A stretch of DNA of 64,000 nucleotides from Bacteroidales bacterium UBA5833 (lineage in GTDB: Bacteria; Bacteroidota; Bacteroidia; Bacteroidales; Lentimicrobiaceae): the NCBI GenBank assembly GCA_002433025.1, contig DJGZ01000044.1:10883-74882 (forward strand), in the 5' to 3' direction. The notes under the pieces are model-generated. The model was given only the letters and a program-made list of their open reading frames with translations. It was not told where the DNA came from and did no database searches. Of the stretch, positions 9,544 through 17,572 are shown in pieces (within the stretch, counting starts at the first letter, position 1; each line of letters opens with the position of its first letter). The translations under genes and the position numbers were made by a program.

Positions 9544-10672
9544 AATCAGCCTGAATGCACTGGAGCACAATATCCGCTTTATAAAGCGGCTGGTAAAGAA
9601 AAATGTCAGAATTTCCTCGGTAGTAAAAGGGAACGCTTATGGTCATGGAATCGAACAGTATGTACCTGCTGCGGAAAGTTTTGGGATTGATCATTTTTCG
9701 GTTTTCAGTGTGGATGAAGCCTGCCGGGTGATGAAGGTAAAACAGCCCGGATCAGCCATTATGATTATGGGTTGGATTCCGAAGGATCAACTTTCGTGGG
9801 TAATCAGAAATGAGATCGAATGCTGGATATTTGATCTGGAAAGGCTGCGGTTATGTATAAAAGAAGCCTGGAAACAAAAGAAAAAGGCGCGCATACACAT
9901 TGAGTTTGAAACCGGGATGAACCGGACGGGTTTAAATGCTGCCGATGCCGCAAAGGCAATCAGCCTGATCAGGTCAAAACCCGAGACAATTGATCTTGTC
10001 GGACTTTGCACCCATCTGGCCGGAGCCGAAAGCATCGCCAATCATGTCAGGATTCACCGCCAGATCAAACAATTTAAACGCCTTGTCTCACTCTTTGAGC
10101 AGAACGGCCTCCGGCCATCTGTGCTACATGCTGCCAGTTCGGCAGCAACAATTACTTATCCTGCTTTCCGTTTCAATATGGTTCGCATCGGCATACTTCA
10201 GTATGGTTACTGGCCGAGCCTGGAAACACTGATTCAATATATCGGTCACAGAAAAGACAAAAAAGATCCACTGCAACGGATTATACGCTGGAAGAGCAGC
10301 GTCATGGCCCTGAAGGATGTTAAGCAGGGCGAATTTATCAGTTACGGAACCACTTTCCAGGCATCAGCACACAAAAAGATCGCGGTAATACCCGCCGGTT
10401 ATGCGCATGGTTACAGCCGTTCACTCAGTAATTCGGGATCGGTGCTTATCCGGGAACAACGCCTGCCCATCATCGGAATGATCAATATGAATATGCTGAT
10501 TGCCGACGTTACAGCGATTCCGGATGTGAATACCGGCGATGAAGTAATTTTAATCGGAGATCAGGGAGCGCTCAGCATCAGTGTGGCTTCATTCAGTGAA
10601 CTCAGCAATCAGCTGAATTATGAATTATTGTCAAGGCTTCCAGCCGGAATTTCCCGTCGTGTTGTTCATTAA
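9521..10672 (+). CDS. alr: Alanine racemase family PLP enzyme
   Basis: 383 residues with the fold-type III organisation: an N-terminal barrel carrying the PLP lysine in VVKGNAYGHG (Lys36) and a C-terminal beta domain carrying the second catalytic residue, a Tyr in AGYAHGYSR (about residue 293). Alanine racemases interconvert L- and D-Ala for peptidoglycan. Two signature positions differ from the textbook enzyme: GYADGYPR is GYAHGYSR here, and the usual MD.. pair before the VDVT-like strand reads NMNM. The first 23 bp lie inside the 3' end of the sodium symporter gene, which suggests coupled translation and a shared amino-acid substrate. A broad-specificity or non-alanine racemase is therefore possible. 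The next gene, pgk, is convergent. Confidence 0.85.
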   Translation: MKTPTEIEISLNALEHNIRFIKRLVKKNVRISSVVKGNAYGHGIEQYVPAAESFGIDHFSVFSVDEACRVMKVKQPGSAIMIMGWIPKDQLSWVIRNEIECWIFDLERLRLCIKEAWKQKKKARIHIEFETGMNRTGLNAADAAKAISLIRSKPETIDLVGLCTHLAGAESIANHVRIHRQIKQFKRLVSLFEQNGLRPSVLHAASSAATITYPAFRFNMVRIGILQYGYWPSLETLIQYIGHRKDKKDPLQRIIRWKSSVMALKDVKQGEFISYGTTFQASAHKKIAVIPAGYAHGYSRSLSNSGSVLIREQRLPIIGMINMNMLIADVTAIPDVNTGDEVILIGDQGALSISVASFSELSNQLNYELLSRLPAGISRRVVH

Positions 10673-10776
10673 GAAAATTGGACGTCATTCCCGCAAAGGG
10701 TTTTGCATTCCTTAATATCTTAGATAGAAGAACAAGGAAAATGGGGGACCTGAGCAGCATGCATGTTTAAACAAAA

Positions 10777-10802
10777 AGCCCCGGAGACCTGGCACCGGGG
10801 CT
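10777..10802 (-). terminator. Rho-independent terminator of pgk
   Basis: Perfect 8 bp stem AGCCCCGG/CCGGGGCT with a 10 nt loop. On the minus strand it is followed by TTTTTGT, and it lies 28 bp past the pgk stop. It may also damp rightward transcription from the racemase gene. Confidence 0.85.
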
Positions 10803-10829
10803 GATTTTAAATCACATTTTTTCAGTTGG

Positions 10830-12086
10830 TTATTCCTCAATGGCTGCTACACCGGGGAGGATTTTTCCTTCGATAAATTCAAGCATGGCACCTCCGCCAG
10901 TGCTGACGTAACTCACTTTATCAGCAAGTTTGAATTTATTAACTGCGGCAACTGAGTCTCCTCCGCCAACCAGCGAAAAGGCGCCCTTCTGGGTCGCATT
11001 GGCGATGGATTTGGCTACCTGAATGGTACCTTCTGCAAATGCCGGCATTTCGAAAACGCCCATGGGCCCGTTCCAGAGAATGGTTTGTGAGTTCATAAGG
11101 ATCTTATCGAACAGCGCAACGGATTCAGGTCCGATATCGAGGCCCATCCAACCGTCGGGAATTTCGCCTGATTTAACCAGTTTAGTATCGGCATCATTGG
11201 CAAATGCATTGGCTGCAACCGCATCTACAGGGAGAATAATGTTGACCCCGTGCATTTTTGCACCTTCCAGGGTGTTGATTGCCAGTTCGAGCAGGTCTTC
11301 TTCAACCAGAGATTTGCCTACGTTGCCGCCCTGTGCCCTGATAAAGGTAAACATCATGCCGCCTCCGATAATGAGGTTATCCACCTTATCCAGCAGATGG
11401 TTGATGATCTGTATTTTGCCGGAAACTTTGGCACCGCCGAGTACTGCCGTAAAAGGTTTTTTGCCTTCTCTCAGCACTTTATTGAGACTGCCGACTTCAG
11501 CATTCATCAGGTAACCGAATAGTTTATCTTCGGGGAAATATTTTGCTACCAGCGCGGTAGAAGCATGGGCCCTGTGCGCAGTGCCGAATGCGTCATTGAT
11601 GTAACAATCCCCGTATGTTGAAAGTTGTTTGGTGAAATCTTTCTGTTTTTCCTTTGTGGCGGTTTTGGCAGCTTTTTTCTCTTCTTCGGTCGCTGTTTCG
11701 GGCAAACGGGGTTTGCCTTCTTCCTCTTCGTAGTAACGGAGGTTTTCGAGCAGCAGCACTTCGCCCGGCTTAAGCCCGGCGCTCAGTGTTCTGGCCGATT
11801 CGCCCATGCAATCATCGGCGAATTTAACTTCCTGACCCAGTACATGGCTCAGATACGGTACGATATGTTTGAGTGACAGCTTGTTCTCGAAATTCTTTTT
11901 AGGTCTGCCAAGGTGCGACATCAGCACCACTGATCCGCCTCCCGAAAGCACTTTTCTGATAGTGGAAAGGGCTGCATCAATGCGGGTTGTATCGGTAATT
12001 TTCAGGTCGTCGTCCAGGGGTACGTTAAAATCAACGCGGATAAGCGCACGCTTGCCAGTAAAATCGTATGAATCAATGTGTTTCAT
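10830..12086 (-). CDS. pgk: Phosphoglycerate kinase
   Basis: 418 residues. Transfers the acyl phosphate of 1,3-bisphosphoglycerate to ADP in the cytoplasm (glycolysis, reversible). Hallmarks: [10 protein letters not shown] near the N-terminus, [10 protein letters not shown], the LLENLRYY strand, [10 protein letters not shown], the [10 protein letters not shown] hinge, NGPMGVFE, and the ATP-site loop [12 protein letters not shown]. Between LRYY and YGDCYIND lies a charged Glu/Lys-rich insertion of about 40 residues (about 125-160), which I associate with Bacteroidota Pgk. ATG at 12086 was preferred over a start ten codons upstream because it matches the usual N-terminus and sits 28 bp after a TATATTTG box. 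It is monocistronic and ends in a strong terminator. Confidence 0.98.
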   Translation of the reverse strand: MKHIDSYDFTGKRALIRVDFNVPLDDDLKITDTTRIDAALSTIRKVLSGGGSVVLMSHLGRPKKNFENKLSLKHIVPYLSHVLGQEVKFADDCMGESARTLSAGLKPGEVLLLENLRYYEEEEGKPRLPETATEEEKKAAKTATKEKQKDFTKQLSTYGDCYINDAFGTAHRAHASTALVAKYFPEDKLFGYLMNAEVGSLNKVLREGKKPFTAVLGGAKVSGKIQIINHLLDKVDNLIIGGGMMFTFIRAQGGNVGKSLVEEDLLELAINTLEGAKMHGVNIILPVDAVAANAFANDADTKLVKSGEIPDGWMGLDIGPESVALFDKILMNSQTILWNGPMGVFEMPAFAEGTIQVAKSIANATQKGAFSLVGGGDSVAAVNKFKLADKVSYVSTGGGAMLEFIEGKILPGVAAIEE

Positions 12087-12113
12087 AATTTTCTTTTCTT
12101 TTTTTTTACACTG

Positions 12114-12121
12114 CAAATATA
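12114..12121 (-). promoter_or_regulatory. Bacteroidota -7 box for pgk
   Basis: TATATTTG on the minus strand, an exact TAnnTTTG match, 28 bp before the pgk ATG with an A-rich leader between. No convincing -33 TTTG is visible. Confidence 0.6.
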
Positions 12122-12290
12122 CTGAATTTCCGGATTTTTCAGGATTTCCATTTCACAGAAATCTGCCTGAACGGGAACTGCAGGTGATGCTAAAGCTTTA
12201 TCAGAAGTGCAGAAAGTCTTCCGTGCTGGTGGTACGTAAGAGTTGATCTGAAAAGCAAGGATGAAAAAAATTGTGATCAGGATTTCGATT

Positions 12291-12722
12291 TCAGATGTTC
12301 TCCACCGAAATTCCCTCGTGAACCAGTTGCAGGGTCTCGATGGCAACTTCGCTTGCATCCGCCTTCAAAACCGGTCCTTCCAGTTTTACCGGCCATGCAT
12401 TTTTAACCTTCCAGGTCATCACAGGCTCATGTAATTCATTAAGGAGGGAGATGAGCAGGTCGCGTTTTTGGGCAGAATTAAAATGGTTTGAACTGATCCA
12501 TTCGAAAAACTCATTATCACCCCTGCTGATACAACGTTTAAGGATGATTGTATTTTCCTTTCTCAGTCCGGGCATTGTCGAAACAGTGGCCTCGCCTGAG
12601 GCGCCACCGCGATAATTTATGAGATCGTATTCGATACTGAGACCGGACACTTCGGTAAAATCGATTCTTGAGCCTCCCCATTGGACTGTGAAGTGGTTGG
12701 CTGATAATGTAGAATTATTCAT
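12291..12722 (-). CDS. Contractile tail tube protein homologue (T4 gp19-like), orphan
   Basis: 143 residues. The sequence follows the pattern of T4 gp19-like tube proteins of phage tails and extracellular contractile injection systems: an N-terminal strand (HFTVQWGG), the hallmark FTEVSGLSIEYD, a G-rich loop, an MPGL segment, IILKRCISRGDNEFFEWI, then LLNELHEPVMTWKVKNAWPVKLEGP and a closing EVAIETLQLVHEG. In those systems the protein stacks as hexameric rings to form the inner tube. Here no sheath, baseplate, spike or AAA+ gene is found anywhere in the window; neighbours are pgk and a small zinc-ribbon gene. I start it at ATG 12722 rather than 14 codons earlier because homology begins just after. 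It may feed a system encoded elsewhere or do another job. Confidence 0.82.
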   Translation of the reverse strand: MNNSTLSANHFTVQWGGSRIDFTEVSGLSIEYDLINYRGGASGEATVSTMPGLRKENTIILKRCISRGDNEFFEWISSNHFNSAQKRDLLISLLNELHEPVMTWKVKNAWPVKLEGPVLKADASEVAIETLQLVHEGISVENI

Positions 12723-12893
12723 AAGGCAGTGAATCAGGTTTTTGATGCATGATAAGATGCTCATTATTTTCAGGTGTGGTAATCTTTTATGTTAACACAA
12801 ATGTAGCGGCATTGTTTAGCGCAGTCAGTATGTGCCGCATAATCCGCACATGTTGTCTGTTAAGCTGAATCCGCAGTTTAAAAAGGGTGAAGA

Positions 12894-13247
12894 TTACTTC
12901 TTGTCGCGTAAAACCAACATATAGAAGTCGTTTTCAAGCGGCAGGTACCCGTATTCATATACAAAGCGGTAGGTGGATCCTTTTTGGGTTGTGTAAAGAT
13001 GCGTATGGTAATTGAAATTAAAACCCAGGTTGGATAGCTTTTCCTTGCTTACCGTTGTTTTGTCGTTGGGGTTGAGTTCTGCCAGAATGCGCCGGTTCTT
13101 CCGGAGGATGTTATTAACCTGACGCATAAATGCGGTGATATCGCTGTTCAGCCTGTTATTGTAATTGTTGCGGCACTGATCGCTGCAAAACTTTTTATCT
13201 GCCCGCCCAATCAATGGTTCGCCGCAGTCAAGACATGTTTTCTGCAT
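12894..13247 (-). CDS. Small zinc-ribbon protein
   Basis: 117 residues. The N-terminus carries two Cys pairs (CLDCGEPL and, 12 residues on, CSDQCRNNYNNR), a compact treble-clef or zinc-ribbon arrangement that likely binds one Zn2+. A charged helix follows (FMRQVNNILRKNRRILAEL), then a predicted beta-rich C-terminus (YHTHLYTTQKGSTYRFVYEYGYLPL). I recall similar short proteins annotated as hypothetical or DUF2116-like in Bacteroidota, without known function. A nucleic-acid or protein-binding role is plausible from the ribbon and the basic helix, but this is inference. It is leftward and lies between the 32-residue Lys-rich gene and the tube gene, with 155-170 bp gaps, so shared transcription is uncertain. 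Confidence 0.75.
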   Translation of the reverse strand: MQKTCLDCGEPLIGRADKKFCSDQCRNNYNNRLNSDITAFMRQVNNILRKNRRILAELNPNDKTTVSKEKLSNLGFNFNYHTHLYTTQKGSTYRFVYEYGYLPLENDFYMLVLRDKK

Positions 13248-13402
13248 AATTCTGAAAATTAGTTATCTATAAAATATCGATAAGTATTGGTTTATTGAGA
13301 GTATGTAATCGCCGGAATCGTATCAGAATAGTAATAAAAATGCTGTAAACATGCTGCATGTTTACAACATAGAAAAAGATCAATAACGAAGAAACTGATT
13401 GC

Positions 13403-13501
13403 CTACTTATTCTTTTTTTCTTTTTTCTCGGCGCGCTTTTCTTTAAGGCTTTTGGTTGGCGCTTTCTTCGTTTCCTTTTTGGCATCCATGCTTTTTGCCA
13501 T
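13403..13501 (-). CDS. Very small Lys-rich protein (32 residues)
   Basis: A short leftward frame from ATG at 13501 to TAG at 13403. It encodes MAKSMDAKKETKKAPTKSLK followed by EKRAEKKEKKNK, over 40% lysine, with a regular KxLKEKRAEKK-type ending. I recall similar tiny Lys/Ala/Glu-rich proteins beginning MAK and ending LKEKRAEKKAKK in many Bacteroidota genomes, usually unannotated, which supports this frame over the longer Arg-rich frame on the same strand (13267-13485), whose C-terminus is low-quality. Function unknown; the charge suggests nucleic-acid or ribosome binding. A 21 bp perfect palindrome lies 29 bp upstream of the start. Confidence 0.6.
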   Translation of the reverse strand: MAKSMDAKKETKKAPTKSLKEKRAEKKEKKNK

Positions 13502-13529
13502 AGCTATGGTTTTTTGGTTAGACAAATGA

Positions 13530-13550
13530 TTTCATCAATGATTGATGAAA
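13530..13550. promoter_or_regulatory. 21 bp perfect palindrome, candidate operator
   Basis: Arms TTTCATCAA and TTGATGAAA around TGA, with no mismatches. It lies between the divergent Lys-rich mini-gene and the ssb cluster, 29 bp before the mini-gene start, where a repressor would block its promoter. It could also be an RNA hairpin in that leader. Confidence 0.5.
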
Positions 13551-13690
13551 AATTCTTTTTACAAAAATAAAGCAGAAAATCAGAAATATGACAAGGACAT
13601 TTCATTTTTTCTTTTGCCCTGAATTTAAATGTCAAATGGCTGATCGGTTCTATTCAGCAATAGCAGCGCAAATCCGATACCCGTAATAAG

Positions 13691-13710
13691 CGTTTACAAA
13701 CGTTTACAAA
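13691..13710 (+). repeat. Tandem 10 bp repeat upstream of the ssb cluster
   Basis: CGTTTACAAA occurs twice head to tail. The 10 bp period places both copies on the same helix face, as expected for a cooperatively bound activator or repressor. It lies 55 bp upstream of the ssb -7 box. Confidence 0.5.
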
Positions 13711-13764
13711 TGATTTTATCCGTAAGTAAATGATTAATAACCGAATCAGGTAAACAGGCCGTTA

Positions 13765-13772
13765 TACTTTTG
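13765..13772 (+). promoter_or_regulatory. Bacteroidota -7 box for the ssb cluster
   Basis: TACTTTTG, an exact TAnnTTTG match, 90 bp before the first ssb start. No strong -33 TTTG is seen. The repeated CGTTTACAAA element lies just upstream. Confidence 0.5.
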
Positions 13773-13861
13773 CTTCATCGTTCAACCAGACTGCGTATAG
13801 GTTGGAAAAAGTCAAGTTAATAAATGTTGAACAAGCCCTCACGGGCGCAAAACAGAAAACA

Positions 13862-14206
13862 ATGAAAGCATTAAAGAATCATGTTCAGCTGATCGGCCAC
13901 CTGGGTGCGGATCCTGAAGTAAAAACATTTGAAAACGGCCGTATGATGGCCCGCCTTTCGCTGGCAACCAATGAACCTGCCAGGGGCAAGAACGGGGAGA
14001 AGTCTATCCGCACCCACTGGCATACACTGGTTGTTTGGGGTAAACTGGCAGAAATATGTGCAAAGTACCTCCAAAAAGGAAGGGAGATTGCAGTGGAAGG
14101 CCGCATTTCTTACCGCACCTACACAGACAATGAAGGAAACAGCCGCTTAAGCACTGAGATAACTGTAAATGACCTGTTGATGATCAGCGGGAAAAGGGCC
14201 GGTTAA
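13862..14206 (+). CDS. ssb: Single-stranded DNA-binding protein, copy 1 (tail-less)
   Basis: 114 residues forming one OB fold. Family marks: VQLIGHLGADPEVKTFENGR, RLSLATNE, THWHTLVVWGKLAEICAKYLQKG, EGRISYRTYTD and a final ITVNDLLMISG. Normal SSBs coat ssDNA during replication and repair and recruit partners through an acidic C-terminal tip (DDDIPF-like); this protein stops right after the OB fold at GKRAG, so partner recruitment should be lost. I start it at ATG 13862 rather than 20 codons upstream, which gives exactly the same N-terminus and length as the two copies that follow. First of three tandem paralogues; the next begins 55 bp after the stop. Confidence 0.92.
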   Translation: MKALKNHVQLIGHLGADPEVKTFENGRMMARLSLATNEPARGKNGEKSIRTHWHTLVVWGKLAEICAKYLQKGREIAVEGRISYRTYTDNEGNSRLSTEITVNDLLMISGKRAG

Positions 14207-14261
14207 TTCCGGATACTTACAGGAAACCATTCATTTTTAAAACTTAAAAAAACGAAAAGTC

Positions 14262-14606
14262 ATGAATAACCTGAATAACACAGTACAATTAATCGGTCGT
14301 CTGGGCGCTGATCCCGAGGTAAAGACGCTTAAAGGAGATCGCAGGGTTGCCCGTATGAGGCTTGCCACAAGTGAAACATACTATAATAAAGCTGGCGAGA
14401 AGGTGCAGGAGACCCAGTGGCATACCCTGGTTGCATGGGGCGGATTGGCAGATGTTTGCGCCAATCATCTTACAAAAGGACAGGAAATCGCCATTGAAGG
14501 AAAGCTCAATTACCGGATTTACACCGACAAAGACGACAACAAGCAATTTTTCACTGAAATCACGGTAAACGATCTGCTGATGATCAGCGGCCGCAAAGCA
14601 GGATAA
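14262..14606 (+). CDS. ssb: Single-stranded DNA-binding protein, copy 2 (tail-less)
   Basis: 114 residues, same OB-fold layout as copies 1 and 3: VQLIGRLGADPEVKTLKGDR, RMRLATSETYYNKAGEKVQE, TQWHTLVAWGGLADVCANHL, EGKLNYRIYTDKDDNKQFFTEITVNDLLMISG, ending GRKAG. It differs most from the others in the 45-residue middle (Tyr/Asn/Lys-rich loop) and at TLKGDR, so the copies are diverged paralogues rather than recent duplicates. No acidic tail. A purine/A-rich leader (AAACTTAAAAAAACG) lies directly before the ATG. Probably transcribed with copy 1. Confidence 0.92.
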   Translation: MNNLNNTVQLIGRLGADPEVKTLKGDRRVARMRLATSETYYNKAGEKVQETQWHTLVAWGGLADVCANHLTKGQEIAIEGKLNYRIYTDKDDNKQFFTEITVNDLLMISGRKAG

Positions 14607-14660
14607 ACACTTATTCTTTTTCATAAAAACAGCGATTTTTTAACCTAAAATTTGATGAAC

Positions 14661-15005
14661 ATGAATTCACTGAGAAACCGCGTACAACTGATTGGCCACC
14701 TGGGCGCCGATCCTGAAGTAAAAACCTTTGAAAATAACCGGAAGGTTGCCAGGTTATCATTGGCCACCAATGATGAGTATACTGACAAGGAAGGTCAGAA
14801 AGTAAAACAAACCCAGTGGCACCAGCTGGTAGTATGGGGCAGGCTGGCCGAAACCTGTGAGAAGTATCTTACAAAAGGCAAGGAAGTCGCCATTGAAGGC
14901 AAACTGACTTACCGCACCTGGAACGACAAGGACGGGAAAAGCCACAACATTACCGAGATCATTGTAAATGAGCTGCTTATGATGGGTGGTAAGGAGAAGA
15001 AATAA
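14661..15005 (+). CDS. ssb: Single-stranded DNA-binding protein, copy 3 (tail-less)
   Basis: 114 residues from ATG 14661. Two in-frame starts lie just upstream (TTG 14652, ATG 14655), but 14661 aligns with the first residue of copies 1 and 2. OB-fold marks: VQLIGHLGADPEVKTFENNR, RLSLATND, TQWHQLVVWGRLAETCEKYLTKG, EGKLTYRTWNDKDG, ITEIIVNELLMMGG. It ends in basic GKEKK instead of an acidic tip. The N-terminal 28 residues are nearly the same as copy 1, also at DNA level, while the centre is closer to copy 2. A good terminator follows at 15030, closing the three-gene unit. Confidence 0.92.
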   Translation: MNSLRNRVQLIGHLGADPEVKTFENNRKVARLSLATNDEYTDKEGQKVKQTQWHQLVVWGRLAETCEKYLTKGKEVAIEGKLTYRTWNDKDGKSHNITEIIVNELLMMGGKEKK

Positions 15006-15029
15006 TCCCGGCCCTTTATTGAATCTCAT

Positions 15030-15058
15030 GGCTGTCAGCAAAACTGGCAGCCTTTTTT
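15030..15058 (+). terminator. Rho-independent terminator of the ssb cluster
   Basis: GGCTGTCAG, loop CAAAA, CTGGCAGCC (9 bp with one G-T pair) followed by TTTTTT, 24 bp after the third ssb stop. The remaining 285 bp before the lipocalin gene show no further feature I can support. Confidence 0.9.
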
Positions 15059-15343
15059 GTGACCCCGGCTTAACAGATCAGGCATCATACATAAATGCCA
15101 CAAGGCATATCCAGTGAAAAATACAGACTAACGGATAGTTTTCGGGGTTTTGAATGCGGGGAAATGATTTTTCAACATGTTCCGGAGCAAAAACTTTTCA
15201 CCGGAGCCGATAATTGTTGATAAATTTCATAAAGTATCTGAATTCAGCGATTTAGGATGTAATTCTTTTGTTACTTAATAATTGGGTTCTTGTAAATCTT
15301 ACGGTTTGTTTATGATTAAATTTACCTCAGAGATGGATATTCT

Positions 15344-15868
15344 ATGAAATTCAGTGCGATGATCACTCTGGCCGGAATCTTACTGCTGGGCTGCAGGGCC
15401 CAGGACAGAACACCAACTGAGGTTGGCAATGTAGATATGGAGAAGTATGCCGGTTTGTGGTATGATATTGCATCATTTCCTCAACGTTTTCAAAAGGGAT
15501 GCCACTGTACGGTTGCTGAGTATGGTTTAAATGCCGATGGAACTGTCAGCGTTACGAACCGGTGCCGTAAGGGAGGTTATCATGAGAAGGAAAGCAGTGT
15601 GACAGGTAAAGCATTCGTTGTTAAAGGCAGCAACAATACCAAGCTCAGGGTTCAGTTTTTCTGGCCTTTTCGCGGAGATTACTGGATCGTAATGCTTGAC
15701 CCCGGATACCGGTGGGCGGTGGTTTCTTCACCAAAGAAGGATTATTTATGGATTCTAAGCCGGACACCTTCCATGGATGAGGGTGAATACAGCTCAATCG
15801 TAAACATTCTTGCAAAAGAGGGATACGATACCGGCAGACTGGTCCGAACGCCGCAGGAGTGCCGATAA
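15344..15868 (+). CDS. Outer-membrane lipocalin (Blc-like)
   Basis: 174 residues. It starts with a lipoprotein signal whose lipobox LLLGC puts the lipidated Cys at 17. The lipocalin signature GLWYDIASFPQRFQKGC (family pattern G-x-W) follows, then the strand YWIVMLDPGYRWAVVSSP and the closing ILSRTPSMDEGEY. Bacterial lipocalins of this type sit in the outer membrane and bind fatty acids or lysophospholipids, often under envelope stress. The PIN-PhoH gene begins 26 bp after the stop, so the two are probably co-transcribed. A near-match to the -7 motif (TACGGTTTG, one base too long) lies about 35 bp upstream; I did not score it as a promoter. Confidence 0.92.
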   Translation: MKFSAMITLAGILLLGCRAQDRTPTEVGNVDMEKYAGLWYDIASFPQRFQKGCHCTVAEYGLNADGTVSVTNRCRKGGYHEKESSVTGKAFVVKGSNNTKLRVQFFWPFRGDYWIVMLDPGYRWAVVSSPKKDYLWILSRTPSMDEGEYSSIVNILAKEGYDTGRLVRTPQECR

Positions 15869-15893
15869 TTTTAACAGTAGAAAAACTCGTACT

Positions 15894-17567
15894 ATGGCTA
15901 AAAAGAAACTAAAAGCAGATGAAGGAAACGGGAGTCCGGAATTAAAAAAGAAAAACACTGCAAAAGCCAGGCCGGCCAAAGTAATCAAGCCATTTGAAAC
16001 GACCCGCCCGGGAAAGAAGGGGATCAGCCATAAACCATCCGATGTACTTCCCATCTCTTTGAGTGATGTAAAACCTGTTTATGAAGCGGGTGCTGCTGAA
16101 AAAAACGGGCAGGAGACGTTTCACAGGTCTGAATTTATTAAGATGGAAGAATTACCGGCAAAACGTATTTCAACAGATCATTCACCTGAACAAAAGCCGG
16201 CTGCAAAGAAAAGCCCGGTGAAGACAACTAAGGTGAAACGTGACAGCAAAAAGAAAAAAATCTTCGTGCTCGACACTTCAGTGATTCTGTATAATCATGA
16301 CTCAATCAACAACTTTGAGGACAATGATGTTGCGATTCCCATTACTGTACTTGAGGAACTTGATAATTTCAAAAAAGGGAACGATACCAAGAATTTCGAA
16401 GCCAGGGAGTTTATCCGGATCATCGACAGCCTTTCGGATAATGCCACCCTCACCGACTGGATTCCACTCGTAAAGTCCAAAGGGGGCATGTTTAAGGTGG
16501 TAATGAACGAGCGCAGCGAACTGGATGCCCGTCAGATTTTTGATGATAATAAACCTGATCACCGTATTCTGAATGCAGCCCTTAGCCTGGTGCAGGAGTA
16601 TCCCGACCGTAAGGTGATTCTGGTCAGCAAGGATATTAATCTCAGGCTGAAAGCCAAGTCGCTCAATCTTACGGCCGAGGATTTTCTTACCGGGAAAATC
16701 AAGGATGTTGAAGGACTATATACAGGTATTTCAACCATCAACAATCTCAGCAGCCGGATCATTGACAAACTCTATCAGAACGGGTATTGTCTCCCGCGCG
16801 ACATCGGGGTGAAATCTCCGGTTCCCAACCATTATTATATTCTCCGCAACACAAACACTTCCGCCCTTGCCTGTTATAATGCTTTAACCAGACGGATAGA
16901 GCGGCTCGAAAAACGTTCTGCTTTCCGCATTACACCGCGAAATGCAGAGCAGGTTTTTGCCATGCACGCTATTCTAAACCCGGATGTAAAGCTGGTAACA
17001 TTACAGGGGGTTGCAGGAACCGGTAAAACGCTCCTCGCCCTTGCTGCCGCGTTAGAGCAAAAGCGAAACTTCAAGCAGGTGTTCCTTGCCAGGCCTATTG
17101 TCCCGCTGAGCAACAAGGATATCGGATTTCTGCCGGGGGATATCAAATCAAAGATCAATCCTTATATGGAACCGCTGTATGATAACCTGAAGTTTATACA
17201 GAGTCAGTATAGCGAGAAAGACAAGGAATATAAAAATATTACCGATTCCCTTGAGAATGAAAAGCTTGTTATTCAGCCGCTTGCCTATATCAGGGGAAGA
17301 AGTATTTCGAATGTCTGTTTTATCATTGATGAAGCCCAGAACCTGACGCCGCACGAAGTGAAGACGATCATCACCAGGGCGGGGCAGGGGACCAAAATTA
17401 TCTTCACAGGGGATATTTATCAGATTGATACGCCTTACCTTGATGCGCAGAGTAATGGTCTTTCCTACCTGATCGACAAGGTAAAGCACCACTCCATTTA
17501 TGCACATGTAAGGCTGGAAAAGGGAGAGCGTTCGGAACTGGCAAATCTGGCCAATGATCTGCTGTAA
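15894..17567 (+). CDS. PIN domain-PhoH family ATPase
   Basis: 557 residues. The first ~120 are Lys/Pro-rich and probably disordered. A PIN nuclease domain follows (about 122-260) with acidic residues at LDTSVILY, VLEELD, ELDARQ and DINLR that would bind Mg2+. The C-terminal half is a PhoH P-loop ATPase: Walker A GVAGTGKT (about 371), Walker B CFIIDEAQN (about 474), sensor TGDIYQID and an R-rich end. PhoH2-type PIN-PhoH proteins are RNA helicase/RNases, so RNA turnover or stress response is likely. ATG 15894 was chosen over an upstream start that lies inside the lipocalin gene. The gene follows the lipocalin closely and converges with the reductase gene 6 bp downstream. Confidence 0.93.
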   Translation: MAKKKLKADEGNGSPELKKKNTAKARPAKVIKPFETTRPGKKGISHKPSDVLPISLSDVKPVYEAGAAEKNGQETFHRSEFIKMEELPAKRISTDHSPEQKPAAKKSPVKTTKVKRDSKKKKIFVLDTSVILYNHDSINNFEDNDVAIPITVLEELDNFKKGNDTKNFEAREFIRIIDSLSDNATLTDWIPLVKSKGGMFKVVMNERSELDARQIFDDNKPDHRILNAALSLVQEYPDRKVILVSKDINLRLKAKSLNLTAEDFLTGKIKDVEGLYTGISTINNLSSRIIDKLYQNGYCLPRDIGVKSPVPNHYYILRNTNTSALACYNALTRRIERLEKRSAFRITPRNAEQVFAMHAILNPDVKLVTLQGVAGTGKTLLALAAALEQKRNFKQVFLARPIVPLSNKDIGFLPGDIKSKINPYMEPLYDNLKFIQSQYSEKDKEYKNITDSLENEKLVIQPLAYIRGRSISNVCFIIDEAQNLTPHEVKTIITRAGQGTKIIFTGDIYQIDTPYLDAQSNGLSYLIDKVKHHSIYAHVRLEKGERSELANLANDLL

Positions 17568-17572
17568 CTGTT

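Noticed and set aside
13267..13485. 72-codon leftward frame with an Arg/Lys-rich start
   Set aside because: Its first part is the shifted reading of the 32-residue Lys-rich gene at 13403-13501, and the C-terminal half reads like random AT-rich sequence.
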